NCBI RefSeq assembly: GCF_024655635.1
Contig: NZ_JANLGI010000008.1
Location: 1 to 64,000 of the forward strand
Direction of reading: 5' to 3'
Origin: Allobosea sp. 47.2.35
Lineage (GTDB): Bacteria; Pseudomonadota; Alphaproteobacteria; Rhizobiales; Beijerinckiaceae
Length of the DNA: 64,000 nt
Shown piece by piece: positions 51,909 through 61,617 of this stretch. The notes under the pieces were generated by a model. That model had not been told where the DNA came from, did no database searches, and saw nothing but the letters and a program-made list of their open reading frames with translations. The position numbers and the translations under genes were made by a program. Numbering within the stretch: the first letter of the stretch is position 1; every line of letters begins with the position of its first letter.

Positions 51909-53856
51909 TGGGAACTCCTGAAGATTGAAGATGGTGATGGCACCGCAGAGCCGACTGGCTGATGGCTCCAGATCGGCCGCCACTCGCAGAGCTGTGGCGC
52001 GCGGACCCGGAAAAGAGCAGCTGGGCGGCGGAGATCGGGCCCGATGGGCGTCGCGATGTCCTCTCTTGAGCAGCGGCGTAGACACCACTCTGTCGCAGAA
52101 AAGCTGGCTGCCTCTCGAAGAGCCGGACAGGGCGGGCATGCCGGCCAGCGGCGGCGAGCCGAGCAAAATAGGCGGCACGCAGAAAAGCTGGAGCAGGATC
52201 GAAGGCATCGAGCAGACTCACGGTTGGCCACCTGCCTTTCGGCAGGTGGTCATCCGCGCCTCACTCGGACGTACCCGGGCGCGGCACAGTAAGCCCGGCG
52301 TAGTGTAGGTAGCGAAGTTCCGGCGCCCCTACACGGATGCGATCTGTCGACCCCAGTCCGTACACAATCCCCACGCCCCAGGGCGCAAACCCAGTGGGCA
52401 GAACCTGGAAACGGCCCGATCCTGCACGGCCGCCCTTCTTGACCGCTGAGGCTCGGCAGGGCGACGCTCACAAGCCCGCTGTGTCGAGCGGGTCTCTGAA
52501 TTCGGCGCCCTGCTGCTCCGAATCACGCGGGCAGGATTAAATCGAACATACCATGAACAAGTATCTGACCAAGGCCAGAATGCACTCTGGCAGCCGCAAC
52601 CTTGATCATGGTTAACCGACAGGAAGGGAACGGCAGGCGCGGGAGGAGCATGGACGCCTGCTGTTCCAGGTTCCTCGCCTCATCCGCATCCGGCGAGCTT
52701 CGGGAGGATGAGGCGGGTGCGATGAAGGCACCGCCTTCGACGGTGATCTTGCACTTCCAAGCTAGGCCAGGCTGCCGCCGTGGGTCAGGGATCGGTCGAT
52801 CTCAGGATCGAGGCCCAGCCCTGGCGGCCGCCGAGCAGACGCAAGATCACGACATGATCGGCGGCGGTTGCGGCTTCTCCTTGATCGGCCACGCTTGTCG
52901 CGCGGTCCATCATCGCCTCGCTTTGGGCGAGGCCGTTCGTGGGCAACAGGCGATGCTCACGGGCAAGCCCCGTCTCAAACAGGAAAACATGACGTATCGT
53001 CGCCGCGTCTTGACCGGGTCGGAAAGCAGGGAAGCCACGTTTGGACCATCCTAGCTCCCTTTTCCCTCGCGCCCCCGAAAACTGTTCTCGACACGGATGC
53101 CGGCCAGGATCGCGGCGGGTCGGCCGGATGCATGCAAGGGATGTTGCATAGCTCCGAGATTCCGAACGGGGAGATATTTTCCCCTCGCGCCCCTCTTCCA
53201 TGGAAAGCCGACTCCTGTTTCGTTGAGGTGGGTTCGCGCGAGACCATCGCGTTCCTTCGCGCCTACATTCCTTGGGGGGCCGCCAAGCCTGGACCCCAGC
53301 GCTCGCTATCTGATCATTCACCACCACCGCCCACCCCTGAAGGGGGTGGGCGGTGGTGGTGAATGTCTCGATACGATCTTGGTCCTGGCTGCCGAGCGGC
53401 TCCCCTCGGCACTATACGGGCCAAGCGCAGCGACCCCGCCGGGAGGCTCAACTATCGTCGCGCGGATGAGCGTCGCGCTCCCGAGCGAGCCCGGGAGCCG
53501 GAGACGATCATCGTACCAGATCATTCGGACGGCTATGCAGCTTTCCGACTGATCTACCTGTTGGCGGAAACCCTGACGCCGCCAAGTAAGACTCCGTTCG
53601 ACGGGAGCGCGAGGGAAGGATGGTAGTCCGGGACGTTACCGTGAACGCTTATCGGTCGCAGTCCGACGACAGAAACGGCGAAAGACGCGGTTTTTCCTCA
53701 CCGTAGCTGACGCCGCGCTAAGATGGGCCGAGGGAGGAGTGCTCCCGGCATGAATGCCCCTTGTGATGCAAGCCATCTCTGCCCGCGAAGCCGGGCTGTT
53801 ATGGTGGAGCCTCGCTCCCGTCCGGCGTCAAGGGCCGGGCGGGAGCGAGCGCGCAT
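51909..53856. other. Gene-poor 1.9-kb region
   Basis: Open frames here are short, lack ribosome sites, start or stop in unlikely places and show no family motif. The one striking structure is the perfect hairpin at 53315-53365. The region separates the recD2 side from the RepA-like ATPase, and may hold a replication or transfer site, but I see no iterons. Confidence 0.4.
53315..53365. repeat. Perfect 23-bp inverted repeat with 5-nt loop
   Basis: Arms 53315-53337 and 53343-53365 are exact reverse complements (CATTCACCACCACCGCCCAC... and its mirror), loop TGAAG. The right arm is G-rich (GGGGGTGGGCGGTGGTGG). No T-tract follows. The purpose is unknown. Confidence 0.85.
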
Positions 53857-55164
53857 TCACGGCGACGACGTCCCTTCCATGCTGACTTCGCTATCATGCT
53901 CGGAGGGCTGCAAGGCTGCCGGAGCCAGCGAGCCTGCCGCCGACGCGTAGATTCCCACGGGCCTTACGCAATCGCGCTTGCGACCGTTCTTGCCCGGCCT
54001 GTTATAAATCTCGATGACGCGGGTGCGCAGCATCAGGTCAATGACGCTCTCGATGTCCTGCCTGTGGATCTTCCCGTCGGCTCCGAGTTCCCCGGCAATC
54101 GCATACCCGAACCAGTCAGGGGAGTTGGCGCTGTAGACATATTGCGTCTCTAGGCCGCCCAGCGCGTCGAGTGCCGCCGAGACGATGTCATCGAGCCCGT
54201 ACTGCTCGATCTCCGGGGCGAACGGCTCGACCACGCCGACGATATCGCCGGGATTCTTCGGATCGGGATCGTTCCCGATCGCGACCGAGGAGAGCTTGAT
54301 GTAGTTGGCGGCGCTCTCGCCCGAGTTGTTCTGCTTGGTCGCCCTGATCGCCACATAGCGGTGGGCACCGCCATCCCTGACTCCGAGCCTCTCGGTGTCC
54401 TTGGTGCCCATCTGCGAGAGGTTGCGGACATGCCGCGCGGCCGCTGCAAGCGAACTCGCTCCGCGGCTGGCGTCGGCGCTGTCGCTGCTGCCGCCCTTTG
54501 AGGCATGGTGCACGAGGTGGACGGCGCATTTGCCCTGCTCGGCGATCCGCGCCCAGGCCTTCACCATCATGTCGATACCAGTATTGTCGTTCTCAGAGAC
54601 CGAGTGGGTCGAAATGAACGGATCGACGATGATAACGTCGATCTTGCCGGCGATGCTGTCGACGAGGCTCCGGACCAGCGGCTCGTTAACCTCCAGCCGC
54701 GCCTTGTCCGTTCCGCTGGAGAGGTTGATGCGGTTCGCGCTGCGTCCCGAGTTCACGAACAGCCGCCCCTTCAACGCTTCGTGGTCGAGCTTCTGCGCCA
54801 TGGCCGCGGCCTTGATCCGGCGGTCGATCTCGTCAATTGGCTCCTCGCCGTTGTAGATCCACACCCGCAGCGGCTGGAGAGGCTTCTCGATGAATGCCGC
54901 GCCAGAGGCCATCGCCACGGCCTCGGCGATGCATAGCGACGTCTTGCCCGTGCCACCCGCGGCGATCGTGAGCGTGACCTGATGCCGCTGATAGGCAGGA
55001 CCGAATAGAAATTCACGCATCCGCAGCTTCGCTCCTTTCAGGGCACGATAAGGTTGGGGAACCAGGAAGGCCGGACCGGCCACATCAGGAGGAGGCGAAG
55101 CTGGGTTGGAAACAGACATAGCGGAGCCAGCATTCGAACCGCCGGATAGGGTTGGCTTGTGCAT
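53857..55164 (-). CDS. RepA-like RecA-fold ATPase (AAA_25)
   Basis: A 435-aa protein with a hexameric-helicase-type P-loop: VTLTIAAGGTGKTSLCIAEA (~61-80), VIIVDPFISTHSVSENDN as Walker B, and AVHLVHHASKGGSSDSADAS as the motif III/H-loop. This is the RepA/RSF1010-type or prophage AAA_25 family used in plasmid-like replication of islands. Start ATG 55164 or 55119; neither has a strong ribosome site. Its C-terminal ~100 residues resemble a DNA-binding winged helix. No origin iterons were found. Confidence 0.8.
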   Translation of the reverse strand: MHKPTLSGGSNAGSAMSVSNPASPPPDVAGPAFLVPQPYRALKGAKLRMREFLFGPAYQRHQVTLTIAAGGTGKTSLCIAEAVAMASGAAFIEKPLQPLRVWIYNGEEPIDEIDRRIKAAAMAQKLDHEALKGRLFVNSGRSANRINLSSGTDKARLEVNEPLVRSLVDSIAGKIDVIIVDPFISTHSVSENDNTGIDMMVKAWARIAEQGKCAVHLVHHASKGGSSDSADASRGASSLAAAARHVRNLSQMGTKDTERLGVRDGGAHRYVAIRATKQNNSGESAANYIKLSSVAIGNDPDPKNPGDIVGVVEPFAPEIEQYGLDDIVSAALDALGGLETQYVYSANSPDWFGYAIAGELGADGKIHRQDIESVIDLMLRTRVIEIYNRPGKNGRKRDCVRPVGIYASAAGSLAPAALQPSEHDSEVSMEGTSSP

Positions 55165-55302
55165 GGTTTGGACAACTCTCGGATAGGGGGAGGAGACGGC
55201 GGCCCGCGAGCGCGCCGGTAGAGCCGCGCTGTTCCCTCTCCCGCGAGGCCGGGCTACAGCGCGGAATGGTCTGGCGACGGTGTTTCAAGAGCAGGGCGAG
55301 GA

Positions 55303-55752
55303 CTAATCGCTCGAGGGAGGAACCCGTCGCCTGACGAAATCGAACCAGATCGAGCGCTTTGGTGAGCGCCAGCGTCCGCGTCGCGGCTCCGACCCGACGC
55401 CGGCTACAAAATTCCCCTCTCGACACGCCGGGTTTCGCATTGGCTCGATCCCATGCCGGATCGCGATCGCGTCGTGCCCGTCGTCGAACCTCGCATGCCA
55501 ACGGAGCTCTGGGGTTCCATCGGGGTTGAGGAGGCCGGTCTCCCGGAGCAGTTCGTGATCGGCGTCGCATGAACGCAACGCCTCCTCCAGGGCTCCGACT
55601 TGGGCAGCACGCCCCGCCTCCCGAGCCGCCGCCATTGCAAGCGCGTCGCTCAGTTGCTTCTGGCCCCAGTTTAACCAGCCCGGGACGTCGATAGGCGTGG
55701 CGCGAGCCGTGCGGCTCGTAGGGTACGGATGCCAGGTTCTTTTAAAATGCAT
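55303..55752 (-). CDS. Hypothetical protein, 149 aa
   Basis: No family recognised. A Trp-rich N-terminus (WLNWGQKQLSDALAMAAARE) and RHGIEPMRNPACREGNF toward the end; Arg-rich tail. It lies 138 bp upstream of the RepA-like gene on the same strand. Coding assignment is tentative. Confidence 0.4.
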   Translation of the reverse strand: MHFKRTWHPYPTSRTARATPIDVPGWLNWGQKQLSDALAMAAAREAGRAAQVGALEEALRSCDADHELLRETGLLNPDGTPELRWHARFDDGHDAIAIRHGIEPMRNPACREGNFVAGVGSEPRRGRWRSPKRSIWFDFVRRRVPPSSD

Positions 55753-55949
55753 GACATCGCCCCACCTTCATGGCTCAGTGGCCGCCCCTGCTCGGCGGCG
55801 CCTCAGTCGCCCACGATTACGCAGGTCGGGTGCCGTAAGGTCGATTAACGTTTGCGTTCCATTATGGGCGCAAGGCGTTCCACTTTGCGCGCCGGCAGAT
55901 CGAAAACATGGCTCACGACACCCTCAGCAAATCACCTCGAATTGATCGA

Positions 55950-56885
55950 ATGAACTGGGACGACCTGCGGCTGTTCGCGCTGGCCGCCGAGGAACGTAGC
56001 ATCCGGCGAGCTGCCGCGCGGGCGGGCGTCGGGGCGGCGACCTTGTTCCGGCGCATCGGCGAATTGGAGAAAGAACTTGGTGCCAAGCTGCTCAACCGGT
56101 TGCCAGAGGGCGTTTCTCCAACTCTCTTTGGCCAACGGGCATTGGCGCTGATCGATCAAATGGCCGTTCCAGTACACGGCCTTGATCAGTTGGCAGCAGA
56201 AGTCCGCGGAGACCGCGCCTTCGTGTCGATCACGGTGACGCAAGGCCTCGGCGTAAACTGGCTCGTCCCGAACGCCGCAGCCTTTCACAAAGCAAACCCC
56301 ACGATCGGCCTGGATTTCCGCATCGCCAATGGCGTCGCCGACATCCTGAGGTTCGACAGCGATCTCGGGATTCAGATGACGCCTCCCACCGCGCCGGACC
56401 TCGTGGCAGGAAAGCTGGGCCGCATGCATTTCGAACTATTCGCCTCACAGGCCTATCTGGATCTGCATGGGTGCCCCGCCGACCTCGCCGGACTCAGGCG
56501 GCACCGCTTCGTCGAGCAACTCGACGGCCATGTCGAAGAAGGGCACGTCGCCAACGTCCTGGGAGAGCTCCGCAACGAGCAGGTAGCAGCAAGGGTCCTG
56601 GGGAGTTGCGGGGCGATCCGGGCGATAGAAGCTGGGATCGGTATTGGAGCGTTGCCAAATTATTCGGTCGCGTTTGGCAACAAGGTAGTTCCCCTGAACC
56701 TGCCTGTGACCAAATACAGGGACATCTGGCTGACCTACAGGTCGGATGCTCGCGAGCGGGCGGCGGTGACTACGACAATCGCCTGGCTAAAGTCGCTGTT
56801 CGATCCACGTCGCTGGAAATGTTTCAGGGATGAGTTCGTGCCGTCAAAGGACGTTGGGCCTATGCCTTTCGGTAACTCAGGCTGA
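55950..56885 (+). CDS. LysR-family transcriptional regulator
   Basis: A 311-aa LysR regulator. The HTH (MNWDDLRLFALAAEERSIRRAAA, quoted in part; ATLFRRIGELEKELGAKLLN) starts at ATG 55950. The effector domain is complete up to LKSLFDPRRWKCFRDEF. The last ~12 codons run into the junction with an IS21 remnant and may not be original. No divergent target gene of the usual kind adjoins it, so it appears orphaned by IS rearrangement. Confidence 0.82.
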   Translation: MNWDDLRLFALAAEERSIRRAAARAGVGAATLFRRIGELEKELGAKLLNRLPEGVSPTLFGQRALALIDQMAVPVHGLDQLAAEVRGDRAFVSITVTQGLGVNWLVPNAAAFHKANPTIGLDFRIANGVADILRFDSDLGIQMTPPTAPDLVAGKLGRMHFELFASQAYLDLHGCPADLAGLRRHRFVEQLDGHVEEGHVANVLGELRNEQVAARVLGSCGAIRAIEAGIGIGALPNYSVAFGNKVVPLNLPVTKYRDIWLTYRSDARERAAVTTTIAWLKSLFDPRRWKCFRDEFVPSKDVGPMPFGNSG

Positions 56886-57105
56886 TACTCTAGGTTTTCA
56901 AAGTTCTTCGCCACTGCGGTGCGCGTGTTGTCGTAAAGCACCGATACCGGCACGCCCCCGAATAAGCCGAAGGCCGAGACGTGCCCGTCCAGGAGCACTT
57001 CCGTCGCCTCGCTCGGGCACGCCTTCACGAAGCAGGCGTCCCACAGCGGCAGGGCCAGGCAAAAGAAGTGGAGCTTTTGCCGCACCCCGCCGATTGGGCG
57101 CCGCA
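56886..57105 (-). pseudogene. IS21 istA transposase fragment
   Basis: On the minus strand RRPIGGVRQKLHFFCLALPL, WDACFVKACPSEATEVLLDG and HVSAFGLFGGVPVSVLYDNT match the middle of IstA of the IS21 family. Both ends are missing, so it is inactive. It abuts the 3' end of the LysR gene. Confidence 0.75.
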
Positions 57106-57199
57106 TCGCCTGCGGGAAGCAGGCTGCGGAATTCACCGCATGTCTGAAACAGCGGCCTCTATGAGGCTGTGAGCCCAGGATTCACAACGGAGACCAACG

Positions 57200-57385
57200 A
57201 TGGATGAGGATCTGAAGACCGACTACCGCATGCTGGTCTACCAGCACGCCATGGCGCTCACGACCTATGCCAAGATGTCGAACGCGGACGCAAAGGCCCG
57301 CGCGGTCGACCTCGCGCGCAGCATCTTCGGCGACGATCCGGAGTTCAACGTGGCCTTCCACGCGCCGGAGGAGCACGAGGACTAG
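57200..57385 (+). CDS. Small hypothetical protein, related to the gene at 47.5 kb
   Basis: A 61-aa protein: YQHAMALTTYAKMSNADAKA, RAVDLARSIFGDDPEFNVAF. The pattern (helix, S/N-x-A-x-A, long helix, FGxDPxF) is shared with the protein at 47466-47696. GGAG lies before ATG 57200. It survives intact between two IS21 fragments. Function unknown. Confidence 0.6.
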   Translation: MDEDLKTDYRMLVYQHAMALTTYAKMSNADAKARAVDLARSIFGDDPEFNVAFHAPEEHED

Positions 57386-57406
57386 GCCGAAGCGCTGGGA
57401 GCCGAT

Positions 57407-57598
57407 TTATGTGCAGCGAGCCGCAAGCGGGAATCGGTCCTCTTTCAGCATCTTGACCGCCTGCAACTCGCGCTGAAGCCTGAGCAGACGCGTCGCGTCG
57501 TGCGCCTCGAGGAGCTGGCTAACCAGCGAAGCCGCGGTGGCGAAGGCGACGGAGAAGCCCTTCTGACAGGTGGCAAGAGCCCGAGCGCGAGAGCGACA
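57407..57598 (-). pseudogene. IS21 istB ATPase fragment
   Basis: Minus-strand text ALATCQKGFSVAFATAASLV then SQLLEAHDATRLLRLQRELQ matches the region of IstB just after Walker A. It decays after KMLKEDRF, where intact IstB continues into its Walker B. It lies upstream of the istA fragment on the same strand, the reverse of native istA-istB order, so it comes from a different copy. Confidence 0.7.
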
Positions 57599-57661
57599 TG
57601 GGTCTTGCATGTATTTCGGCGTGCAAGTTAGGGTCTGACGCAGTTCTGCTGACGCTTGGGG

Positions 57662-58120
57662 TCATTGCGCGCCGATCAGACGGGCTTGGAGGAGATCGAT
57701 CTTTCCGCGGCCGTACATTTGGCGTTTGACGAGCTTGAGCCGGGTGATCTGGCCCTCGGTTTGACCGTTCGACCAGGCGGAGAGGATCGCTGCTCGCACC
57801 GCGGCCTCGTCTCGTCGGACGCCGTTCGCCAGCGAAGCGACTAGGCTTTGGGAGGCGCTCTCGATCCAGGAAGCCAAAGGCTCGGCCCGCCTCGACCTGA
57901 TCATGGCGTGGAAGCCGGCGATGATCTCGCGGGCCTCGACCAAGGCCGGCACGCCGGTCTCGATCGCGGCGATCGTAACAGTTTCGGCCTTCGTGAGATG
58001 GTCGCGACCGGTGGTCATCAACCTCGCGATGGTCCGGGCCGACGGGACACGTGCGAGACTGCTTGCGTCCGCTTTCTCAGCGCGCCGGCGGCGAGTTGCC
58101 CATTCGGAGACAACTGATCC
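57662..58120 (-). pseudogene. ISL3-family transposase, C-terminal fragment
   Basis: The frame reads VVSEWATRRRRAEKADAS, SARTIARLMTTGRDHLTKAE, then SAWSNGQTEGQITRLKLVKR and QMYGRGKIDLLQARLIG, the C-terminal third of ISL3 transposases. It has no start codon at its 5' edge (near 58120), where homology ends, so about two thirds of the gene is missing. Confidence 0.8.
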
Positions 58121-58148
58121 GCCCCCGCCGAGAGGTCCAGGTTGAATG

Positions 58149-58495
58149 TTAGTGTGCGGTTGGCCTCGGCGCCAACGCGGTCGGCTCAGCCGGTCTGGAT
58201 AGCGCAGCCGCCCGCGCGGTCATGGCGGGCACGAAGACCTCCGGCGCGGGAGGCTTGTATCCGAGCGAGCCATGCGGGCGTACGGTGTTGAAGTGCCGCC
58301 GCCAGCTCTCAACGATGATCTTCGCCTCGGCGAGAGTGTAGAAGATCTCGCCGTCGAGCAGTTCGTCCCGCAGCCTGGCATTGAACGACTCGATGAAGCC
58401 GTTCTCCCAGGGGCTGCCGGGCGCGATGTAGGCGGTCTTCGCGCCAACCGCGCCGATCCAACCCTGTACGGCCTTGGCGACGAACTCGGGGCCGT
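58149..58495 (-). pseudogene. IS3-family transposase OrfB, C-terminal fragment
   Basis: [40 protein letters not shown] and [20 protein letters not shown] are the rve-domain end of an IS3-group OrfB, including the last Glu of the DDE triad. The 5' part is replaced by the IS110 left flank at about 58500. Confidence 0.8.
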
Positions 58496-58636
58496 AGCAC
58501 ATTGGGAAGAGGCTCGACCGTTGGCTGACGGCGCGCGAAGCCTTGCGTAGCGCAGCGCGCCGTCACGGCGGTCATGGCCGGCCAACAGGTCTCTAAAGTG
58601 AGGTTGTCGAGACAACACTTTGGAGCGAGGCCAACC

Positions 58637-59554
58637 ATGACCAAGCGCTTTTCTACTCCCACCGGCACCGTGCTGGTAGCGATCGACATGTCCAAGCATC
58701 GTCAGGAGGTCCTGATCGAACGACCGGAAGGCGGCCGCCGCCGGCGGATGACCGTGTTGGCGACCAAGCCGGACTACGACCGCCTGGCTGCTGAGCTTTC
58801 CGCGATCGGACGCCCGATCATCGTCGGCTTCGAGGCGACCGGAAACTACCATCGCACGCTCGCTTATCGGCTGCTGACGGCAGGCTTCGAGCTGCGGCTG
58901 ATCTCCTCGGTCGCACTCGCGCGGACGCGAGAGGCTCTGCACAACGGCTGGGACAAGAACGATCCCAAGGATGCCCAGGTGATCCTGCACATGCTGCGGA
59001 TCGGCGCCACGCAGGCCTATGTCGATCCGCTGGCGGCCGGCATCAACGATCTCCAGGAGTTGTCGAAGACGCACGAGACGATCTCGAAGACCAAGACCCA
59101 GACCTGGCACCGCATTCTGACGCACTACCTGCCGCTGTATTTCCCGGAGATTGGCCGCTTCGCCGGCAATAGCCGGTCGGATTGGTTCCTGGCACTGATT
59201 GAGCGCTTCCCGACGCCCGGCAGCATTACCGCACTGGGGCGAGAGGCCTTCGCACTCGAGGCCTGGCCTTTGGTCGGCCGCAAGGTCTCCAAGGCACGGC
59301 TGATCAACGACATCTACCAGACGGCCTGCACATCAATCGCATTGCCTGTGCCGGAGGACAGTGCGGCGATCACGATGTTCCGGATGATCATCGCCCAGGC
59401 GCGAGGCCTGATCCGGGAGCGCAACCGGATCGAGGAGATCGCGCAGGCCACGCTGGCCGACCATCACGATTATCAGTTGCTGCGGCGGATTCCGGTGTGT
59501 TTCAGCGCCGAAGCATGCCCCAACCTCAAGCGGCATATAAGCCATTCAATTTAA
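58637..59554 (+). mobile_element. IS110-family transposase, C-terminally truncated
   Basis: 305 codons. The N-terminal DEDD RuvC-like domain is present: TVLVAIDMSKHRQEVLIE, IIVGFEATGNYHRTLAYRLL and the NDPKDAQVILHML segment. The C-terminal Transposase_20 domain begins at LLRRIP but the frame then leaves the family (VCFSAEACPNLKRHI) at about 59490, so the catalytic Ser region is lost. The non-coding left flank (about 58510-58636) is where the bridge RNA would be encoded in IS110 elements. Inactive copy. 59555-59772 holds no gene. Confidence 0.8.
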
Positions 59555-59772
59555 AAGGTTATCCGCATTTAGAGATGGGGCGATCGGCGCCGGGCGCAAC
59601 CCCGTCGCTGGGCGGCAAAATGCCATTCAAGTCAGCGCGTTAAAGGCAGAATTCGCCGGGTCAATCTTCGGCGCTTACTCACACCCAGAGCGGGCACAAC
59701 TAACGTCCGCTATTGGGCAGGGCAAAGCTGGCCTATTCCAGATGATCAGAAGGCAAGGGCCTTCCGCATCGA

Positions 59773-60438
59773 CTAGCCGAAGAACACTTCGCGGGTGATG
59801 ATGATCGGCAGGTGACCGTCGGGAAGGAAGTTCGGCTCATCAGCGCGGGTCGCGACATATTCCGCGGTCAGCGTGCCGGCTTTCATGTCGGCCGTCGAAT
59901 CGAACCAGGTGATCGCCAGGCCATCATAGACATGCTCACCGGTCTCGCATTGTGAGAGGGCGAGGTGGTTCTGCTCATAGCGCCGCAGTACGGGGATGGT
60001 GGCGGCAAGCGGTCCATGGATGCTGCGCCAATAGTCCCGGAAAGGCGCCAGAGGCATGCCGGGCCGGCGGTTGACGAATTCGATGTTCTTGACGGCGGGC
60101 TCCGGCGCCGGGCCGTCCTTGATGACATGGACGTCGACGGCCATCCGCACCAGCCGGGATGGATCGACGAGCGGAACCACATCCGCCGCGACCCGGCGCG
60201 CGGCCTCGCTGGCGTCATGGGTCGCGACGGCGGCGTCATCGTCGAACCAGGCTTCGCTGATCCCGTCGAACAGCAGCTCCCCCTTGGCGTAGCCCTTTTC
60301 CAGCGCATGGGACTGCACATAGCGCCGCACGCCGGGGGCTGCGGCGGCGAGCGGGCCGTGCTCCTGCGACCAGCGACGCTGGAACTCCTGCACCGAGAGG
60401 CCGGGCGCCCGTTTCAAGAGGGTGACGATCTTGCGCAT
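59773..60438 (-). CDS. EthD-domain protein (tandem)
   Basis: A 221-aa protein made of two EthD-like ferredoxin-fold halves: KIVTLLKRAPGLSVQEFQRR with WSQEHGPLA, and FVNRRPGMPLAPFRDYWRSI with HGPLAATIP. EthD proteins accompany degradation of ethers and other xenobiotics; their activity is mostly unknown. It starts 4 bp after the oxidoreductase stop and is the last gene of the operon. Confidence 0.82.
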   Translation of the reverse strand: MRKIVTLLKRAPGLSVQEFQRRWSQEHGPLAAAAPGVRRYVQSHALEKGYAKGELLFDGISEAWFDDDAAVATHDASEAARRVAADVVPLVDPSRLVRMAVDVHVIKDGPAPEPAVKNIEFVNRRPGMPLAPFRDYWRSIHGPLAATIPVLRRYEQNHLALSQCETGEHVYDGLAITWFDSTADMKAGTLTAEYVATRADEPNFLPDGHLPIIITREVFFG

Positions 60439-60441
60439 CGC

Positions 60442-61617
60442 TCAGGCTCCGGACTTGGGACGGTCGAGGCGGGCGCGGCGCTGGAGCCACCAGCCGAAGG
60501 CCTGCGGCCAGGCGTTCCAGCCCGTCTCGCCGGCAAGCGCCACCGTCGCCTTGGCCGCCCAGTTGGGGTCGAACAGCATCTCGCGACCGAGCGCGATCAG
60601 GTCCGCCGCCCCCTCCTGCAGGATGGCCTCCGCCTGGGCGGGGTCGCGGATCAGGCCGACGGCCATGGTCGCGATGTCCGCCTCTTTGCGCACGCCCTCC
60701 GAGAACGGCACCTGGAAGCCGGGCGCGCGTGCCGGCAGGCCGTATTCGCGTGGCACCCGCATGCCGCCGGTCGAGCAGTCGACGAGGTCGATGCCGACAC
60801 CCTTCAGCGCCCTGGCGAAGGCGATCGTGTCCGCGAGGCCCCAGCCATAATCGACGCCGTCGATCGCCGAGACCCGGACGAACATCGGCCTGTCGCTCGG
60901 CCAGGCCTGCCGCAGGGCCTGGGCGAGCCTCAGTGGGAAGCGCATGCGGTTTTCGAGCGAGCCGCCATATTGGTCGTTTCGCTTGTTGCCGAGCGGGGAG
61001 AGGAAGCCGTGCAGCAGATAGCCATGGGCGCAATGCAGCTCGATCACGTCGAAGCCGGCGGCCTCCGCCCGCTGCGCGGCCGCGCAATAGTCTCCGATCA
61101 GGGCTCCCATGCCGGCCTCGTCGAGGGCGGCCGGCGTCTCGTAGCCGGCATCGAAGGCCTCGTCCGACGCTGCGACCAGCGGCCAAGCATCTTCGCCCCG
61201 TGCCGCGAGGTCGGTCGCGCCGAGCGGCCCGTAGCCGTGCCAGGGCCGCTGGCTCGCGCCCTTCGCGCCGCTATGGCCGAGCTGGATGCCGGCGGCCGCG
61301 CCGTAGGAGTGGAGGAAATCGGTCAGGCGCCGGAAGGGGGCGATCTGCTCGTCGCGCCAAAGGCCGAGGCAGCCGGGCGTGATCTTGCCCTGCTCGGTGA
61401 CGGCCGTCGCCTCGGTCATCACCAGCCCGGCGCCGCCGAGCGCGAAGCGGCCGAGATGCACGAGATGGAAGTCGCTCGGCATCCCGCCATCGGCGCTGTA
61501 GGTCGCCATCGGCGAGACGACGATGCGGTTCCTGAGCTCCAGCCCGCGCAGGGCGAGCGGTCGCAGCAGCAGCGGCAGGGCGGGCGCCGCGTCGCTTGCG
61601 GTCGTGACGGCCTGCAT
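60442..61617 (-). CDS. NADH:flavin oxidoreductase, old yellow enzyme (YqjM-like)
   Basis: A 391-aa FMN-dependent ene-reductase-like TIM barrel. LRNRIVVSPMATYSADGGMP at the N-terminus, QLGHSGAKGA, and ELHCAHGYLLHGFLSPLGNK with the two catalytic His. In YqjM a Cys sits where this protein has Ala (SPMATYS versus SPMCMYS), which should alter flavin redox tuning. The ATG overlaps the acyl-CoA dehydrogenase stop (TGATG). Probably reduces an activated C=C in the pathway of this operon. Confidence 0.88.
   Translation of the reverse strand: MQAVTTASDAAPALPLLLRPLALRGLELRNRIVVSPMATYSADGGMPSDFHLVHLGRFALGGAGLVMTEATAVTEQGKITPGCLGLWRDEQIAPFRRLTDFLHSYGAAAGIQLGHSGAKGASQRPWHGYGPLGATDLAARGEDAWPLVAASDEAFDAGYETPAALDEAGMGALIGDYCAAAQRAEAAGFDVIELHCAHGYLLHGFLSPLGNKRNDQYGGSLENRMRFPLRLAQALRQAWPSDRPMFVRVSAIDGVDYGWGLADTIAFARALKGVGIDLVDCSTGGMRVPREYGLPARAPGFQVPFSEGVRKEADIATMAVGLIRDPAQAEAILQEGAADLIALGREMLFDPNWAAKATVALAGETGWNAWPQAFGWWLQRRARLDRPKSGA

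Noticed and set aside
52785..53327. 180-aa minus-strand frame in the gene-poor region
   Set aside because: No ribosome site or domain, and its start lies inside the perfect hairpin.
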